Program-made: the position numbers and the translations under genes
Source of the DNA: Carya illinoinensis
Taxonomy: Eukaryota > Streptophyta > Magnoliopsida > Fagales > Juglandaceae
NCBI RefSeq assembly: GCF_018687715.1
Contig: NC_056762.1
Coordinates: 30,740,864-30,804,863 of the forward strand
Reading direction: 5' to 3'
Length of the DNA stretch: 64,000 nt
Notes under the pieces: generated by a model
Told to the model about the DNA's origin: nothing
What the model saw: the letters and a program-made list of their open reading frames with translations, nothing else
The model's database searches: none
Part shown: positions 33,544 through 44,950 of the stretch, one piece after another
How positions within the stretch are numbered: the stretch's first letter is position 1
How the letters are laid out: each line of letters opens with the position of its first letter

Positions 33544-34976
33544 TATTAAAAAAAAAAAAAAAAGAAAAGGGAAGAAAATCGAACCGAATGGAGAGGGAAA
33601 ATTTGTGATTTCAAAAGCCAAAAACCAGAAGAAACGGGTCTGGAGGGAAATGTTTGTCACCGTCGGCTTCAAGTCTGGAGGAAAATTTTTGGTTGCCATC
33701 GTCTTCGGGTTTGGAAGAAGGAAGAGCTCTACCTCGTCACCTTGTCCTCGTCATCTTGTCTTCAAATCTCTGTTCGTTACCTTCTTGTCTTAGTGGCTAG
33801 CTTCAGGTAAGATCTTGGTTTTCCTTTTCTGAAATCTGAAGGTGAAATCTTGGTAAGATCTTGGTTAGAAGTTCCTTTTCCTTGATTTTTAGCTTCTGAA
33901 ATATGAACAATAAGACATGCAGACTCGAACAACATGATACAAGCAAAAGCATGCATTTTTTATTTTTTAAAAACTCCAGTGGTAATGCTTGGAAGGTATG
34001 GGTATGTTAGTAGAACTTTTAAAATGGGCTCGTGTTGCCCATGTCTTTAAGATGAAGGTGTTATGGTATTTAGTTGTATCTTGTTGTTTGGTAAGTGATT
34101 GAAGTTCTATATCTGGTTTATTGGATTGGATGGAAATGGGCTTTTTAACTCCATTAATGTTGCTTGGATACGTAGAAGGCACATTTGCCAATTCACCCAA
34201 AACAATGCAAGTCCTGTTATTGGAGATGCTCCCGTAATGGTTGGCCTGGCCAGTTGTACGACAGCTAGGAATATATATGGTCTGACCTTTTGGATCTATT
34301 GGGTAATAATATTTTAGTCCTGCAGTCCAAATGTATGATTAAAAACACAGCTATGCACCGAGTGACATGAATAGATGAAAATGAGAAAATATAAAGAGTA
34401 AATTAATGAAGTACTAAGGGTGTTGATCATGGTTTCTGATTAGAAATTAAGTGGGTCATGTAATGCATCATGTCTTGTTCAAAATTTCACAACATGCAGA
34501 AAAATAATAGTGTTCATTATAAAGACCCTCATTTCTCATCTCTTGGAAAAATATAGGTGGTACAATGGATGTTTTATACAATGGATTTCATGCCACGTAA
34601 CTATTTAGATCATGTGGTAGATAATCCTTGATAACCTTCTTTTAATTAAAATTAATAAATAAATAAAAATATTTCATTTCAAATGTCATTTAGGATGTGA
34701 TTAGGATCAAAGTTACAACTTCCAAATAAAGCAGCTAAGCTTGCTAAATATATATTATTTCCATATTAATAGTGCAATAATTTCTTTTCTAGTAATTGCA
34801 ATAATTTATGTCTCTACACAGACCCCACAACAAACATGAAATGGTTACTTTCCATAATAGTGTTCATTGATAACTACTAAACTTCCATGTCTAAACTTTT
34901 ACACGGCTTCCACTTATGTTTCACATTAATTATTCTTTTACTGTTTGTATATATAGTTTTTCTTGGGATTGTTAGC

Positions 34977-36530
34977 ATGGAAAAAGGAGAAGATCACTCA
35001 TCTCGGCTAACACAAGTGGGCTCAAATCCTCCATGCACGGTTTGTTATATTATTTTAAAGATTTGTTGGAATGTATTGAGTTGATGTTTATTGGTTGATT
35101 ACATCAATCTCGTAATAAATAATTATCATTATTATTTTTTATGTTAGGACATCCCAACAACTACTCCAAACCTTTCAAATTACATGCATGTTTGGCATGG
35201 ACCAATGCCTGCATGGTCACCGGCCTGTATGCCATATCCAAATGGTAACCAATATCCAATTAACATTCAGGTGGTGATGCAACTTTGTTACTGTCCTTTT
35301 TTAATAACTATGCTTTTTCTGAAAGTTTAATTGCATTCATTTTTGTGCTTTATGCAAAATGCTGGTTACCAATTTCAGTATGGGATGGGACCTCCGATTC
35401 CTCTCATCACTACAAGCTCTGCAACGAGCTCAAGAGTTCGTACAGAGGATCGACCCAATTGTAGAGAAACTGAAGCACCATGTACATCCTCTAGACTTGA
35501 TGATAAGAGTAAAAAGGATATACCAGATTCACTGGAAACCAAGGATGGCAGTACCGGGACACCTGAGTGTGCCCAAATGGATGGTGGTAATATAATTGAG
35601 GAGCCAAAGTCAGGGATGGAATTTAATTCTTTTGAAGAATTATTGAGCTATTATAAGCAATACGGTAAGAAATGCGGATTTGGGGTGATGACAAAAAGGA
35701 GTGAGAAAGCCGACAATGGGGAAGTTAGATATGTCACCCTTGCTTGTGTCCGTGGTGGGAAGGCTCGGAATAGAACATTGAACGTCGCCAAACCACGCCC
35801 GACGGGAAAGACAGAATGTAAGGCAAAGATTAATGCCTTAAAAGTTGAGGGAAAGGTACGGTTGACAACAGTTCATAATATCCATAATCACGGTCTCAGT
35901 CTACAGAAAGCCCGCTTCTTTCGTTGTAATAGAGAAGTTAGTGAGACCGTAAAAAGAGTCTTAGATACAAATGACTTGGCTGGCATCCGAATGAATAAGA
36001 GCTTTAACAGTCTTGTCGTTGGCGCGGGTGGATTCGAGAACCTCCCATTTTTGGAAAAGGATTGTCGTAATTATATCAGATGAGAGGGATATTGTGTAGA
36101 CACATTTTGGCAGTATTCAAAAGTAACGGGATTAAGTATGTGCCAGATAGGTACATTATAGATCGATGGAGGAAGGACATCAAAAGGAGGTACACGTTAA
36201 TCAGTAGCAGCTATGATGCAGAGGATAATCGGGCAGATGCAAATAGATATTCAAGTCTGTTAAATATATGTTATCAGATGATTACTCATGCAGCGGGTTC
36301 AAAACTCCTTACTGAGGATGCAACTACAAAATTGTATGCAATGATTGACTTATATCGTTCCAACCAAGAACTCCCATCAATCACCCTAACGGGTTCTAAT
36401 GTTGGTTGTACGATAAAGGACACAACTGCAGTTGGTAGTTCAAAGCAAGTACTCAGTCCGAATGTTGTGAGAGGGAAAGGTAGACCTCCATCTCTAAGGA
36501 GAGCATCGAGGATGGAGAAAGTTAAAGCGA
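34977..36530 (+). pseudogene. FAR1/FRS-like gene with the transposase core deleted
   Basis: Exons 34977-35039, 35148-35270 and from 35379 join in phase with GT-AG borders (MEKGEDHSSRLTQVG..., DIPTTTPNLSNY..., YGMGPPIPLITT...). The third exon encodes a FAR1 DNA-binding domain: FNSFEELLSYYKQYGKKCGFG, CVRGGKARNR, TECKAKINA, VHNIHNHGLS. It runs to NLPFLEKDCRNYIR and a stop at 36083. The next frame holds the C-terminal half-SWIM motif RGILCRHIL and the usual tail RWRKDIKRRYTL... to about 36530. The MULE transposase domain (normally several hundred residues) is missing, and the join is out of frame. A truncated DNA-binding-only protein could still be made. Confidence 0.8.
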
Positions 36531-37012
36531 AGACATTTGTTGGGAAGTCATTTGTTGCAATTTTGTGTACTGGGAAGCCATTTGTTGGTATTTTGTATAT
36601 TGGGAAAGGAAGCCATTTGTTGGTATTTTGTGTATTGGGTGCACCATTTGTTGGTATTTTGTATATTGGAAATGGAAGCCATTTGTTGGTATTTGTTGGT
36701 ATTTTGTATATTGGAAAGGGAAGCCATTTGTTGGTATTTTGTATATTGGAAATGGAAGCCATTTGTTGGTATTTGTTGGTATTTTGTATATTGGAAAGGG
36801 AAGCCATTTGTTGGTATTTTGTGTATTGGGAATGGAAGCTATTTGTTGGTATTTTGTATATTGGAAATGGAAGCCATTTGTTGGTATTTTGTATATTGGA
36901 AAGGGAAGCCATTTGTTGGTATTTTGTGTATTGGAAAGCCATTTGTTGGTATTTTATATATTGGGAAGAGTGTTCATTTGTTGGTATTTTGTATATTGGC
37001 AAGTCTATTGGC
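36531..37012 (+). repeat. 35-bp minisatellite (CATTTGTTGG core)
   Basis: About 14 copies of a unit around GCCATTTGTTGGTATTTTGT followed by ATATTGGAAATGGAA. Some units carry an extra TTTGTTGGTA. Because 35 is not a multiple of three and the unit lacks stops, all three plus frames and one minus frame stay open. The resulting long ORFs are artefacts of the repeat. It lies directly after the FAR1 tail. Confidence 0.95.
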
Positions 37013-37214
37013 AGGGCTAATATTGCAACAAATATTTTTAGTTGTAATACTAGAAACTAACTTGATGTACCATTTTTTTGGTTGCAAGGCAGACTTGTGC
37101 ATTAGGAGTCAAGTTGTTGTTTGTATTTATGTATGGGCATTACAGTTGTTAATATTTCTGTGTTTTAATCTAATGTTGGTATTTATGTATTGGCAAGCCA
37201 TTACATTAACCTGC

Positions 37215-37735
37215 TACTCAAGACCCTATAAAGCCCTTACAAACTGCTCAATACATTAAAATACAAACTGCCTCTCAAATTACAAATTGCTCAATACATT
37301 AAAACAGCTTCTCAAATTACAAACTGTTTAATACATTAAAACTGCTTCAATGTAATTACAAACTGCTCAATACATTAAATTACAAACTGCCTCTCAAATT
37401 ACAAACTGCTTAATACATTAAATTACAAACTGGTTCTCAAATTACAAACTGCTCAATACATTAAAACTGCTTCTCAAATTGCAAATTGTTCAATACATTA
37501 AAACTGTTTCAATGTAATTACAAACTGCTCAATACATTACAAACTGTTTCTCAACAACAAACTGCTTCTCAACAGCAAACTGCAAACTGCTTCTCAACAA
37601 CAAACTGCAAACTGCTTCTCAACAACAAACTGCTGCTCAATACATTACAAACTGCTTCTCAACAACAAACTGCTTCTCAACAGCAAACTGCAAACTGCTT
37701 CTCAACAACAAACTGCAAACTGCTTCTCAATGATT
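37215..37735 (+). repeat. Second minisatellite (ACAAACTGCTNAATACATTA)
   Basis: A complex tandem array. Units of roughly 37 bases alternate ATTACAAACTGCTCAATACA with CTGCTTCTCAA. From about 37545 it becomes a tighter CTTCTCAACAACAAACTGC array. It is non-coding and inside the MULE. Subterminal tandem arrays are common in MULE interiors. Confidence 0.9.
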
Positions 37736-37739
37736 CTCA

Positions 37740-39040
37740 CATTTCCAACCAGAATTATAAAATGACAATTCTCACATTTTCAACCAGAATTTATAGAGCA
37801 CATCTCACATTTCATTGAAATTTCATTGTTGTAAGCAAGATAAATTATGATCTTTATTATAATATCATGTCTTTTCTCTTTTGGAATTGTTCAATCTTTA
37901 TTATAATTTCATTGGAACATTCACAGTACTGCATGCAGATTTAGGGACAATTTGAAGTACATCATGAGTCAGAATCAGACACTATAACAGTAGTACTATT
38001 AGTACCACATCTGATCTAATTTTGATGTTTTTATTAGAATTTCTAATGGTGGATATTGCACAAGTCCAAAATCAAGATTTCCTACTATTGAAGTACAATA
38101 CAAAATTGGTCACAGCTCTTTTTTTCCTCATTTTACACAAATAGATGCATAGACTTAGTCATACAGGTATACAAGCACAAATGCTCCTGAGGTACACAAC
38201 TAATCCAGTAAAGAAACATGCAATTCACTCTTACCATCCCCAAAAAGTCATAATATGGCTATTATCATTTGCTTAGGAAAGATCATGAAATACATATAAA
38301 CACCTCATCGTGAAAGGAGCAAATAGGGTGAGATGAATTTAGATATTATGCCAAATTATTATCCAATATTGATTGAATAAGAGTATACACCCAGTCAACA
38401 AATATGGCTGCCGCCATATGTAAAGACATATCTAGATAAAAATAAAACAGAAGGAACAAGGCTACCACTAGAAAACAAAAGCTTGCCTGAAGAGCGTCGT
38501 GGACATCAGTCACTATAGGAATGTGATACGCTAGTCTTACCTCTCAAATATCTGCAGATAAAGAGTAGAAATAAAAATAATTTTAATCTTGGAATTTTAC
38601 TAGGTAAATCTCACTGTAATTAATCCATGTACAATAAATAAGAATAATTTCCTTATTAATTGCACTATTTGCTACAAGATGTACACAAACTTGCATGAAA
38701 CGAACCTTTACTAGAAGATAATGACTTGGGTCTGCTCGATAGGATGAATAGGATGTTGCAGAGCAGAAAATCAGCACGGCAAACAAAAATAAAGAAGGAA
38801 TTAAAAATCTATGAAGATTAGAAAAACGCCGTGGATCACAAAGTGTTAAAAATATTGTTCAAGAACTGAGTTGAGTTATAATGAAAAGCACATACCAAGC
38901 CAAACAATTGAAATCCCCCTCTCTCTTAAACCAAAATAAGCTTTCGACTTATTGAACACCAAAGTTCCTCCATTGAGCATCTGAGATATCCTGCACCAAG
39001 GAAAATTTCTATGAAAAATAAGGAAGGGGGAGGGAGAAAC
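37740..39040. other. MULE interior, no gene seen
   Basis: AT-rich sequence with no recognised ORF or exon pattern. Confidence 0.5.
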
Positions 39041-39049
39041 ACAGAGCTT

Positions 39050-39160
39050 GGTTAGGGTTTCTTTCGGTGTCAAAGGGGGAGGCAGAGCTTCAGTGTCTTT
39101 CAGCTTCAAAGGGGGAGCGAGAGCTTCGGTGACTTTGGCTTCGAAGGGGGAGGCAGAGGA
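39050..39160 (+). repeat. Short GA-rich tandem repeat in the right MULE end
   Basis: Three units of the type AAAGGGGGAGGCAGAGCTTC followed by GGTGTCTTT-like sequence, period about 42 bases. Non-coding. Confidence 0.7.
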
Positions 39161-39479
39161 TCGAAGGGAAGTTCGGAGTATCTCGGTTTCGTGGGAAGAG
39201 AAAAATCGGCTAAAGAAGGTCCTTCATCGTCGGTTTTCGTGTGGGGATGGTGGAAGACGAATGCTTGAAGATGAAAGGGAGGTCTAGAAATGGGGGAAAG
39301 GGGAAGACGAAGGGAAGATGAAGAAGATGGGGGAAAACTTTCAAATGGAAATGAAAAGGGGAAGGCTAACGAAGGAGGGAAAACGGCGTCGTATTCATTT
39401 TGCCACGTGGGACGTGGTTTCCCCGAGGTTCCCCACGCCGGTTTCCTATAGAGTTTTCCTACATATATATATATATGCA

Positions 39480-40351
39480 TGCTTACCACCAAAAAGAATA
39501 AAGTTTAGAAAAGAAAAATCAGTGTTGATCATCACGCGGCTTTGTTATCATTTACATCGCGTAAAGACTAGAAGATGATGAGTAAGAAAGACCCGAGTGA
39601 ATGCCAAGTGTTTCCATTTTCCTTGCTCTTCTAACAGCTTCCAAAGAAAGAGGGATGCTTTGAGTTGCCGTTCTGATACGTGCATGGATATTAGAGGCAA
39701 TTAATGCTGAGCCCTACGGCAAGGTAGCTAACTGGGCATAACATATAGCAATTTTCTGTGCGTTTGTTAAGGGAAAAGCGGCTGCTACATGGCTTTGCCT
39801 TCCATTTCGGCTTTTCTGATCCTAAGAATCTGATGATTTCCAGATCCCGCCGGCACGTACATATATACATATATACATACTTAAATATTCCCGTTTTATT
39901 TCTTATTAATTGTGACAACTCCCGAAGCTAGCGATCCGCTATATACAGTTCTCGTCTTCCTAGCTAGCTTGATCACGAAGATCGATGGACTGGTCATCCT
40001 ATAAGTCAAATAATTAAACGGATGAGACCCCCTACCCCATTTGGTGATTGATCAACAAGTGTTCATGAAGAAAGGGTCTTCGGTTAATTACCAAAAACGT
40101 TACACATGGCAATGTGAATACTCTTCTCAAAAACTAACTCCATTCACAGCCAAAGATAGGCACTGACCTGACCACAAAAACCTCGCCCGCCCTTGGAATT
40201 AGGAAATGGTCATGGCCACTTGTTAGCTCTTCGATATGCTTGTTTCCTTACACACTCCCTAATCCCATGTATTAATACTCTTCACATTGACTTTTGCTTA
40301 ATTCTCCTAAACGCATATAAACAAAGTGGAGAAGTAAATTAATTAAGCCTA
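39480..40351. promoter_or_regulatory. MKK upstream region
   Basis: No gene. A W-box-like TTGACT lies at 40287-40292, about 60 bases before the MKK start, and fits a stress-responsive kinase. TATAAA at 40316-40321 is only about 30 bases from the ATG, so its role as the TATA box is doubtful. Confidence 0.35.
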
Positions 40352-41344
40352 ATGACATTAGTGAGAGAGAGAAGGCATCGACATGCATTAAGGCTATCCT
40401 TACCACCTCCAAATTCAGCAGCCGAGTTCCAACGCCAGACTCATGACTTTCCGACGTTCTTGCCAAGCCCTTCATGTTGGCCTGACTCCTCGGGCATAAA
40501 AAGCCTATTTGATCTTGAGAAAATGGCCGTTCTTGGACATGGCAGTAGTGGCACGGTCTATAAAGTTTTTAACAGGAAAACCAAATCGATTTTTGCGTTG
40601 AAAGTGCTTCAGGTCGACCAATATGTTGTTAGCATTCACCGACAAACAGCACGCGAGGCCGAGATCCTTAAACGAGTTGACTCTCAATATATAGTAAGGT
40701 GTCATGGAGTTTTTGATAATGGTTTCACAGAAACTGAAGGTGGTGGACGTGGTCTTTGCTTTGTCATGGAGTACATGGAAGGAGGCTCACTACAAGATGT
40801 GTTGCGAGTACATCAGAGACTACCGGAGCATGTAATCTCAGGCGTGGCCAGGCGTGTCCTGGAAGGATTGCACTATTTGCATGGCATGCAGATAGTGCAT
40901 AGGGACATAAAGCCATCAAATCTACTTGTGAATGATATGGGAGAGGTAAAGATAGCAGACTTTGGGGTTAGCCATGTCGTGGCGGGGACGCGAGAGACAT
41001 TGGACTCAAACATGGGGACATTCGCATACATGAGTCCAGAAAGATTTGACCCAGAGAGGTGGGGTGGAGATAATGCAGACGGGTTTGCCGGGGACGTGTG
41101 GTCACTTGGGGTGGTGGTGCTGGAATGCTGTGTTGGTCATTTTCCATTAATTAATTCTGCAAAGCAACAACTAGATTGGGCATCATTAATGTGTGCAATT
41201 TGCTTCGAGGAGAGGCCGGAGATGCCTGAGACGGCCTCACCGGAGCTTCGAAGCTTTGTTCAGAGGTGTCTAGAGAAGGACTGGACGAACAGAGGGACAG
41301 TGACAGAGCTACTTGGCCATCCTTTTGTGAAGAAACGTACTTAA
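40352..41344 (+). CDS. Group D MAP kinase kinase (MKK7/8/9-like), 330 aa
   Basis: Single-exon kinase. The N-terminus MTLVRERRHRHALRLSLP is a MAPK-docking motif: a basic cluster then L-x-L. Glycine loop LGHGSSGTV is at residues 61-69, ATP-anchoring Lys84 in FALKVL, and helix C Glu104 in REAEIL. The catalytic loop HRDIKPSN is at 183-190 (Asp185), DFG at 203-205, and the activation segment T213-x5-S219 is the plant MKK S/T-x5-S/T phosphosite. GTFAYMSPER is at 222-231. It ends HPFVKKRT. Every catalytic residue is present. Length and lack of introns match group D plant MKKs, which relay MAP3K signals to MAPKs in stress, ethylene or development responses. I cannot tell MKK7 from MKK9 by reading alone. 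Confidence 0.95.
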   Translation: MTLVRERRHRHALRLSLPPPNSAAEFQRQTHDFPTFLPSPSCWPDSSGIKSLFDLEKMAVLGHGSSGTVYKVFNRKTKSIFALKVLQVDQYVVSIHRQTAREAEILKRVDSQYIVRCHGVFDNGFTETEGGGRGLCFVMEYMEGGSLQDVLRVHQRLPEHVISGVARRVLEGLHYLHGMQIVHRDIKPSNLLVNDMGEVKIADFGVSHVVAGTRETLDSNMGTFAYMSPERFDPERWGGDNADGFAGDVWSLGVVVLECCVGHFPLINSAKQQLDWASLMCAICFEERPEMPETASPELRSFVQRCLEKDWTNRGTVTELLGHPFVKKRT

Positions 41345-42049
41345 TTACAAATTCTATGGAGATGGCTGGTTAATTGATTGATTACCGGCCAGTAATTGCT
41401 AGCTTATGTTTTCTTTTCATTTTCACCTCACACTAGAAGATTTTATTTATCAGATTTTATGATAATTCTTTTAAATAATCTTACTTAATTTCTGTTTGCA
41501 TGGTCTGGGGGAATATATAAGTACTCATGATGCTATAGCATTTTTTGGATGAAAACTGGACCTTGAAAATATGCTAAAATAATTGTTAACGCATAGTATA
41601 CTGCATGCATGCGTTTGATTATGGAGAACAGAAATCTGCTTGTTTAAACCATATTGTCGATTTATGAGTAGTTCACTTTTATATAATTCCTTTGTTCTTA
41701 CCACTTATCTTTTGATCTATTTAGATTTTTCTTCCTGCATTATGCATGCATGTGTAAGATTTTAGTGATAATCTTATAATTAACTAATAGATAGAGGAAC
41801 CTAGCTAATTAAACGAAGAAAATCCATCACGTAACGTATCGAATTAAGGAGGTTAGGATAATTAGAGTTGGTTGAGTTCATTCGTTAGTTACCCCAAATA
41901 TATAACAAAACTCTAACAACCTGATCAACAACTGTGTGGTCGGATGGGCTTACCAGTCCCTCCCGATGCTACCACATATGGAGTAGTTGTTGAAGAAAAA
42001 ACAAATCAATCTATAATTTTCTTTTAAAACTTCTCATGCATGTATATGG
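41345..42049. other. MKK 3' flank, no gene seen
   Basis: AT-rich sequence; no exon or element ends recognised. Confidence 0.5.
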
Positions 42050-42605
42050 CCTGTTTTGGCGGGTTACGTATGGATCTTAAAAATTATTTAAATAGTCTTA
42101 AAAACTCTTTAATAGAAAAATTAGATTGTTTGTAAGTTACGTATTAAAGTATTTTTAATTTCAAATAAACTAAAAAACCTTTGGAGAAAAATTAAACATT
42201 ATTTTTATACTTTTCCTCAAACTGACTTTTTTAGATAATGTGGAATGTAATTCGAGTTTTAAAAAGACTCTCAATAGACGAAAATACCTATATAATTTTT
42301 ATATAATTACAACGTTCAAACTTTCAATAATTACACTCATAATTTTTAAAAATTCAAATAATCTTCATTTCTACCTTAGAAAACACTTTTTATTTTTTAA
42401 TTTGTTTCCAAATAAATGTAACGTCATATCTTACTGAATAATCTGACTAAATAAGGAATAGCTCTTTATGTTTGAAAATACTTTAAATATATGGTTACCT
42501 AATAGTAAATAATTTTTTAATAGTAGAACTTATTACTTAAATTATAAGCTATAAGCCCTAAAACTATAAGCTATATTTTCCACCGCAACCCCAAACATAC
42601 ACATA
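42050..42605 (+). repeat. Dispersed repeat D, copy 1
   Basis: Matches 52330-52815 in direct orientation, with shared AGTAAATAATTTTTTAATAG, CTATAAGC/CTATAAC and CCCAAACAT-type blocks near the right end. It begins near TGTTTTGGCGGGTT and ends CCCAAACATACACATAATC. AT-rich and non-coding, with no TSD resolved. Confidence 0.6.
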
Positions 42606-42679
42606 ATCTTAATTTAATACGTTTGTACATATATTACAATATTTAAATACATGCTTTGTTGTGATTATTTTAATTTAAA

Positions 42680-42850
42680 AGTGCTTTAGTCACAGATCCC
42701 ACAAAAATAAATCTACAAACTAATTTGACTTAATCTGGTATGTTAAATTGTAAAACTACTTTTATTGCAAAGAAGATTTAACATATCATATGAAGTCATA
42801 TCAGTTTGTAAGTTTACTTTTTTGTGTGATGTCTTTATAGTTGTAACACT
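42680..42850. mobile_element. MITE, ACAAACTGATATGACTT family
   Basis: Long imperfect inverted repeats. CACAAAAATAAATCTACAAA...GGTATGTTAAAT on the left mirrors ATTTAACATATCATATGAAG...TTTTTTGTGTGATG on the right (about 55 bases). About 170 bp, non-coding, related to 23341-23520. Confidence 0.75.
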
Positions 42851-43713
42851 CCTCCTTAATTTATAGTATGCATGTATTCTATAACGGTACTTTTATCGGT
42901 TTGATCTCTTGGCTTCTTCATTTCCTTTGTTATTATAAAGAGAGCAAGCACCTCAAAAATCAAAACTCGCGACTTACATGTCTCTTTTACTATTAATCTT
43001 AAAGGAGAACATATTGGCAACTCAACCTATAATCAAAAGCAAAACAATAGTACCTTTAAAATATAGTACCTATCTAGAAGAATGTTTATGTATTGGCAAC
43101 ATTATTGTATCAGAGAGCATGGATTACACATGATTGTTAGTTGTTGTTGTTGGTGGTGGTGGTAATGGTAGTGGGAGTACCATTAAAATGGTGATGAGGG
43201 CACAAAATGCAAATCTATGAAGTTGGCCTTGCTAGATGGGATGGATGACACGTGGTGCAAGCAACACACACTCAATGATACGTGACCCTCACATGTCAAT
43301 AGAGAGGGTCGAAATGATGTTTCTAGTGGAAAAAATGGCAAAGTATCACGATCTAATGCATGTGACGCACAACATATGGCAAAGTATCAAGATCTAATGG
43401 ACGTGACTTTCAAAGGTCACATGTTCTTTGAATAGACAAAAAATAATTTTTTTTAAAAAAGGAAAAAACTAAGAAAATATGAAGATGGAGACAAGGGAAA
43501 TTGGTGGTGGAGAGGGATTTCTCACCGAAGTTCCAACACAAAAATAACTTCACAATGGAGAAAAGAGACCTCACTATGGATGAGGAGGAATAAATAGAAA
43601 TCCATAAAGGATGGAAAAGGAGAAGCATTTGCCCAAAAAAATGAAAAAAGAAATAGAGAAATGGTTTCGATCATTCTTAGAAGGGAAGAAACATAGGGAG
43701 AGGAAAGGAAATG

Positions 43714-44236
43714 TGTTGGAATGATGGCTTGATTTCCTTTTGAAAATGCCATTTTAGAAACTTGGCTTGAGTGTGGCTGAAGCGAACTTCAAACAGATTG
43801 TTCACTCGACAATCCACTCAAGTGAAATTTAGATAGATTGTTCACTCAACACTAGCTCAACACAGACAGATTGTTCTCTTTTTAGGTCTTGTTACACTGC
43901 CCATGATATATATGTTATGTTATAACATTTGTAAGTGTGAGAGACATGAGAGCTGTGGCCAAAACAAAGAGAAAAGAGAGATGACTCCTTCTGTGAGATT
44001 TGAGAGCTCATTGGGTGTATTGGGACTTTGGGATTGATGAATGATTTGTGATTTCTCTCTTGTACTCTATCTTTGTAATAGTGAATTCCTTGAGACCGAC
44101 TATGCCAATGGATGTAGCCTATTGTTCAAGCCGAACTACTTAAACCTTGGTGTTCTTTGTGTGATTGTAAATATTTGTTATTTGCTTCCACTAATTTATT
44201 TTAAAGTCATCTCTAGACATCCAATTTATCCTAACA
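43714..44236 (+). repeat. 5' LTR of the deleted copia element
   Basis: 523 bp, TGTTGG...TAACA, colinear with 46521-47021. Confidence 0.92.
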
Positions 44237-44278
44237 AATTGGTATCTGAGCACTAGACTCTGTGCAAGATCTTAAGAG

Positions 44279-44950
44279 ATGGCTATGGAAAAGTTTGAAG
44301 TTGAGAAGTTTTATGGTCAAAATAGCTTCAGGTTATGGCGCATCAAGATAAAGGCTCTGTTACAACAACAATCATCGACACAGGTCTTGGATGAGATGGT
44401 GTCAGATGAACCTCCTAGACAGACAACGGATGATATTGAAGAGAAAGCACATAGTGTTATTCTGTTGTCTCTCTCTGATAGAGTATTGCGAGAGGTTGCT
44501 GATGAAGAGACCATTGTCGGTCTTTGGAAGAAAATTGAGCATCTGTACATGAAGAAGTCGCTCACCAACTGGTCGTATTTGAAGCAACGGTTATACACTC
44601 TCAAAATGAAGGAAGGTACTCCTATTTCCAAACATCTAGATGAATTTAATAAAATCATTTTGGATCTAAAGAATATTGATATTAAGCTTGAAGAAGAAGA
44701 TAAAGCCTTAATTATTTTATGTTCATTGCCTATGTCATTTGATAATTTTATGAACTCGATGTTATATGGTAGATATACCATCTCCTTGACAGATGTAAAA
44801 TTTGCTTTGAATTCTAAAGAGCTGAGAACAAAATTGAGTGTGAAAGGCAAGGATGATCAAGCAGAGGGCTTGTTTATTAAAGGCTCCTGTTGTGGTAGAT
44901 TCAAGGAAAGAAGTTCGGAAAAGAGTAGGAGCAATTCCAGTGGCAACTAA
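44279..44950 (+). pseudogene. Copia gag (UBN2-type), 223 aa open frame
   Basis: Begins MAMEKFEVEKFYGQNSFRLW, then LWKKIEHLYMKKSLTNWSYL, LKMKEGTPISKHLDEFNKII and LCSLPMSFDNFM: the UBN2/Retrotran_gag family of Tnt1-like copia elements. The reading stops before the zinc knuckle, which follows in frame as CHYWHMFGHYKNEYP. The 2nd and 3rd Cys positions are lost (normally C-x2-C-x4-H-x4-C). Protease and integrase relics continue to about 45700 with many stops, including VWHISSLKKNIISLGTL in the 45211-45396 frame. Confidence 0.9.

Larger units (their letters stand above)
33467..39462 (+). mobile_element. Mutator-like element carrying a FAR1-type gene
   Basis: The left end GAGTAGTGCTACAGGAAACC and the inverted right end GTAGGAAAACTCTATAGGAA share a CTA(C/T)AGGAAACCG core at similar distances. 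ATATATATAT repeats flank both sides, compatible with the 9-11 bp TSD of MULEs although the TA-rich target makes this ambiguous. Inside lie a FAR1-family gene, two minisatellites and a GA-rich right end. FAR1/FHY3 proteins derive from MULE transposases, so the cargo fits the ends. The transposase core is deleted, making the element non-autonomous. Confidence 0.7.

Noticed and set aside
33475..33793. ORFs at the left MULE end as a gene
   Set aside because: They cover the terminal hairpin and A-run of the element and contain Lys or Phe homopolymers only.
36080..37259. Long ORFs in several frames as novel repeat proteins
   Set aside because: They arise from the 35-bp minisatellite lacking stops in several frames. 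Only the part to about 36530 carries FAR1-family sequence.
36531..37735. CRISPR array
   Set aside because: The repeats are contiguous tandem minisatellites without unique spacers, in a plant genome.
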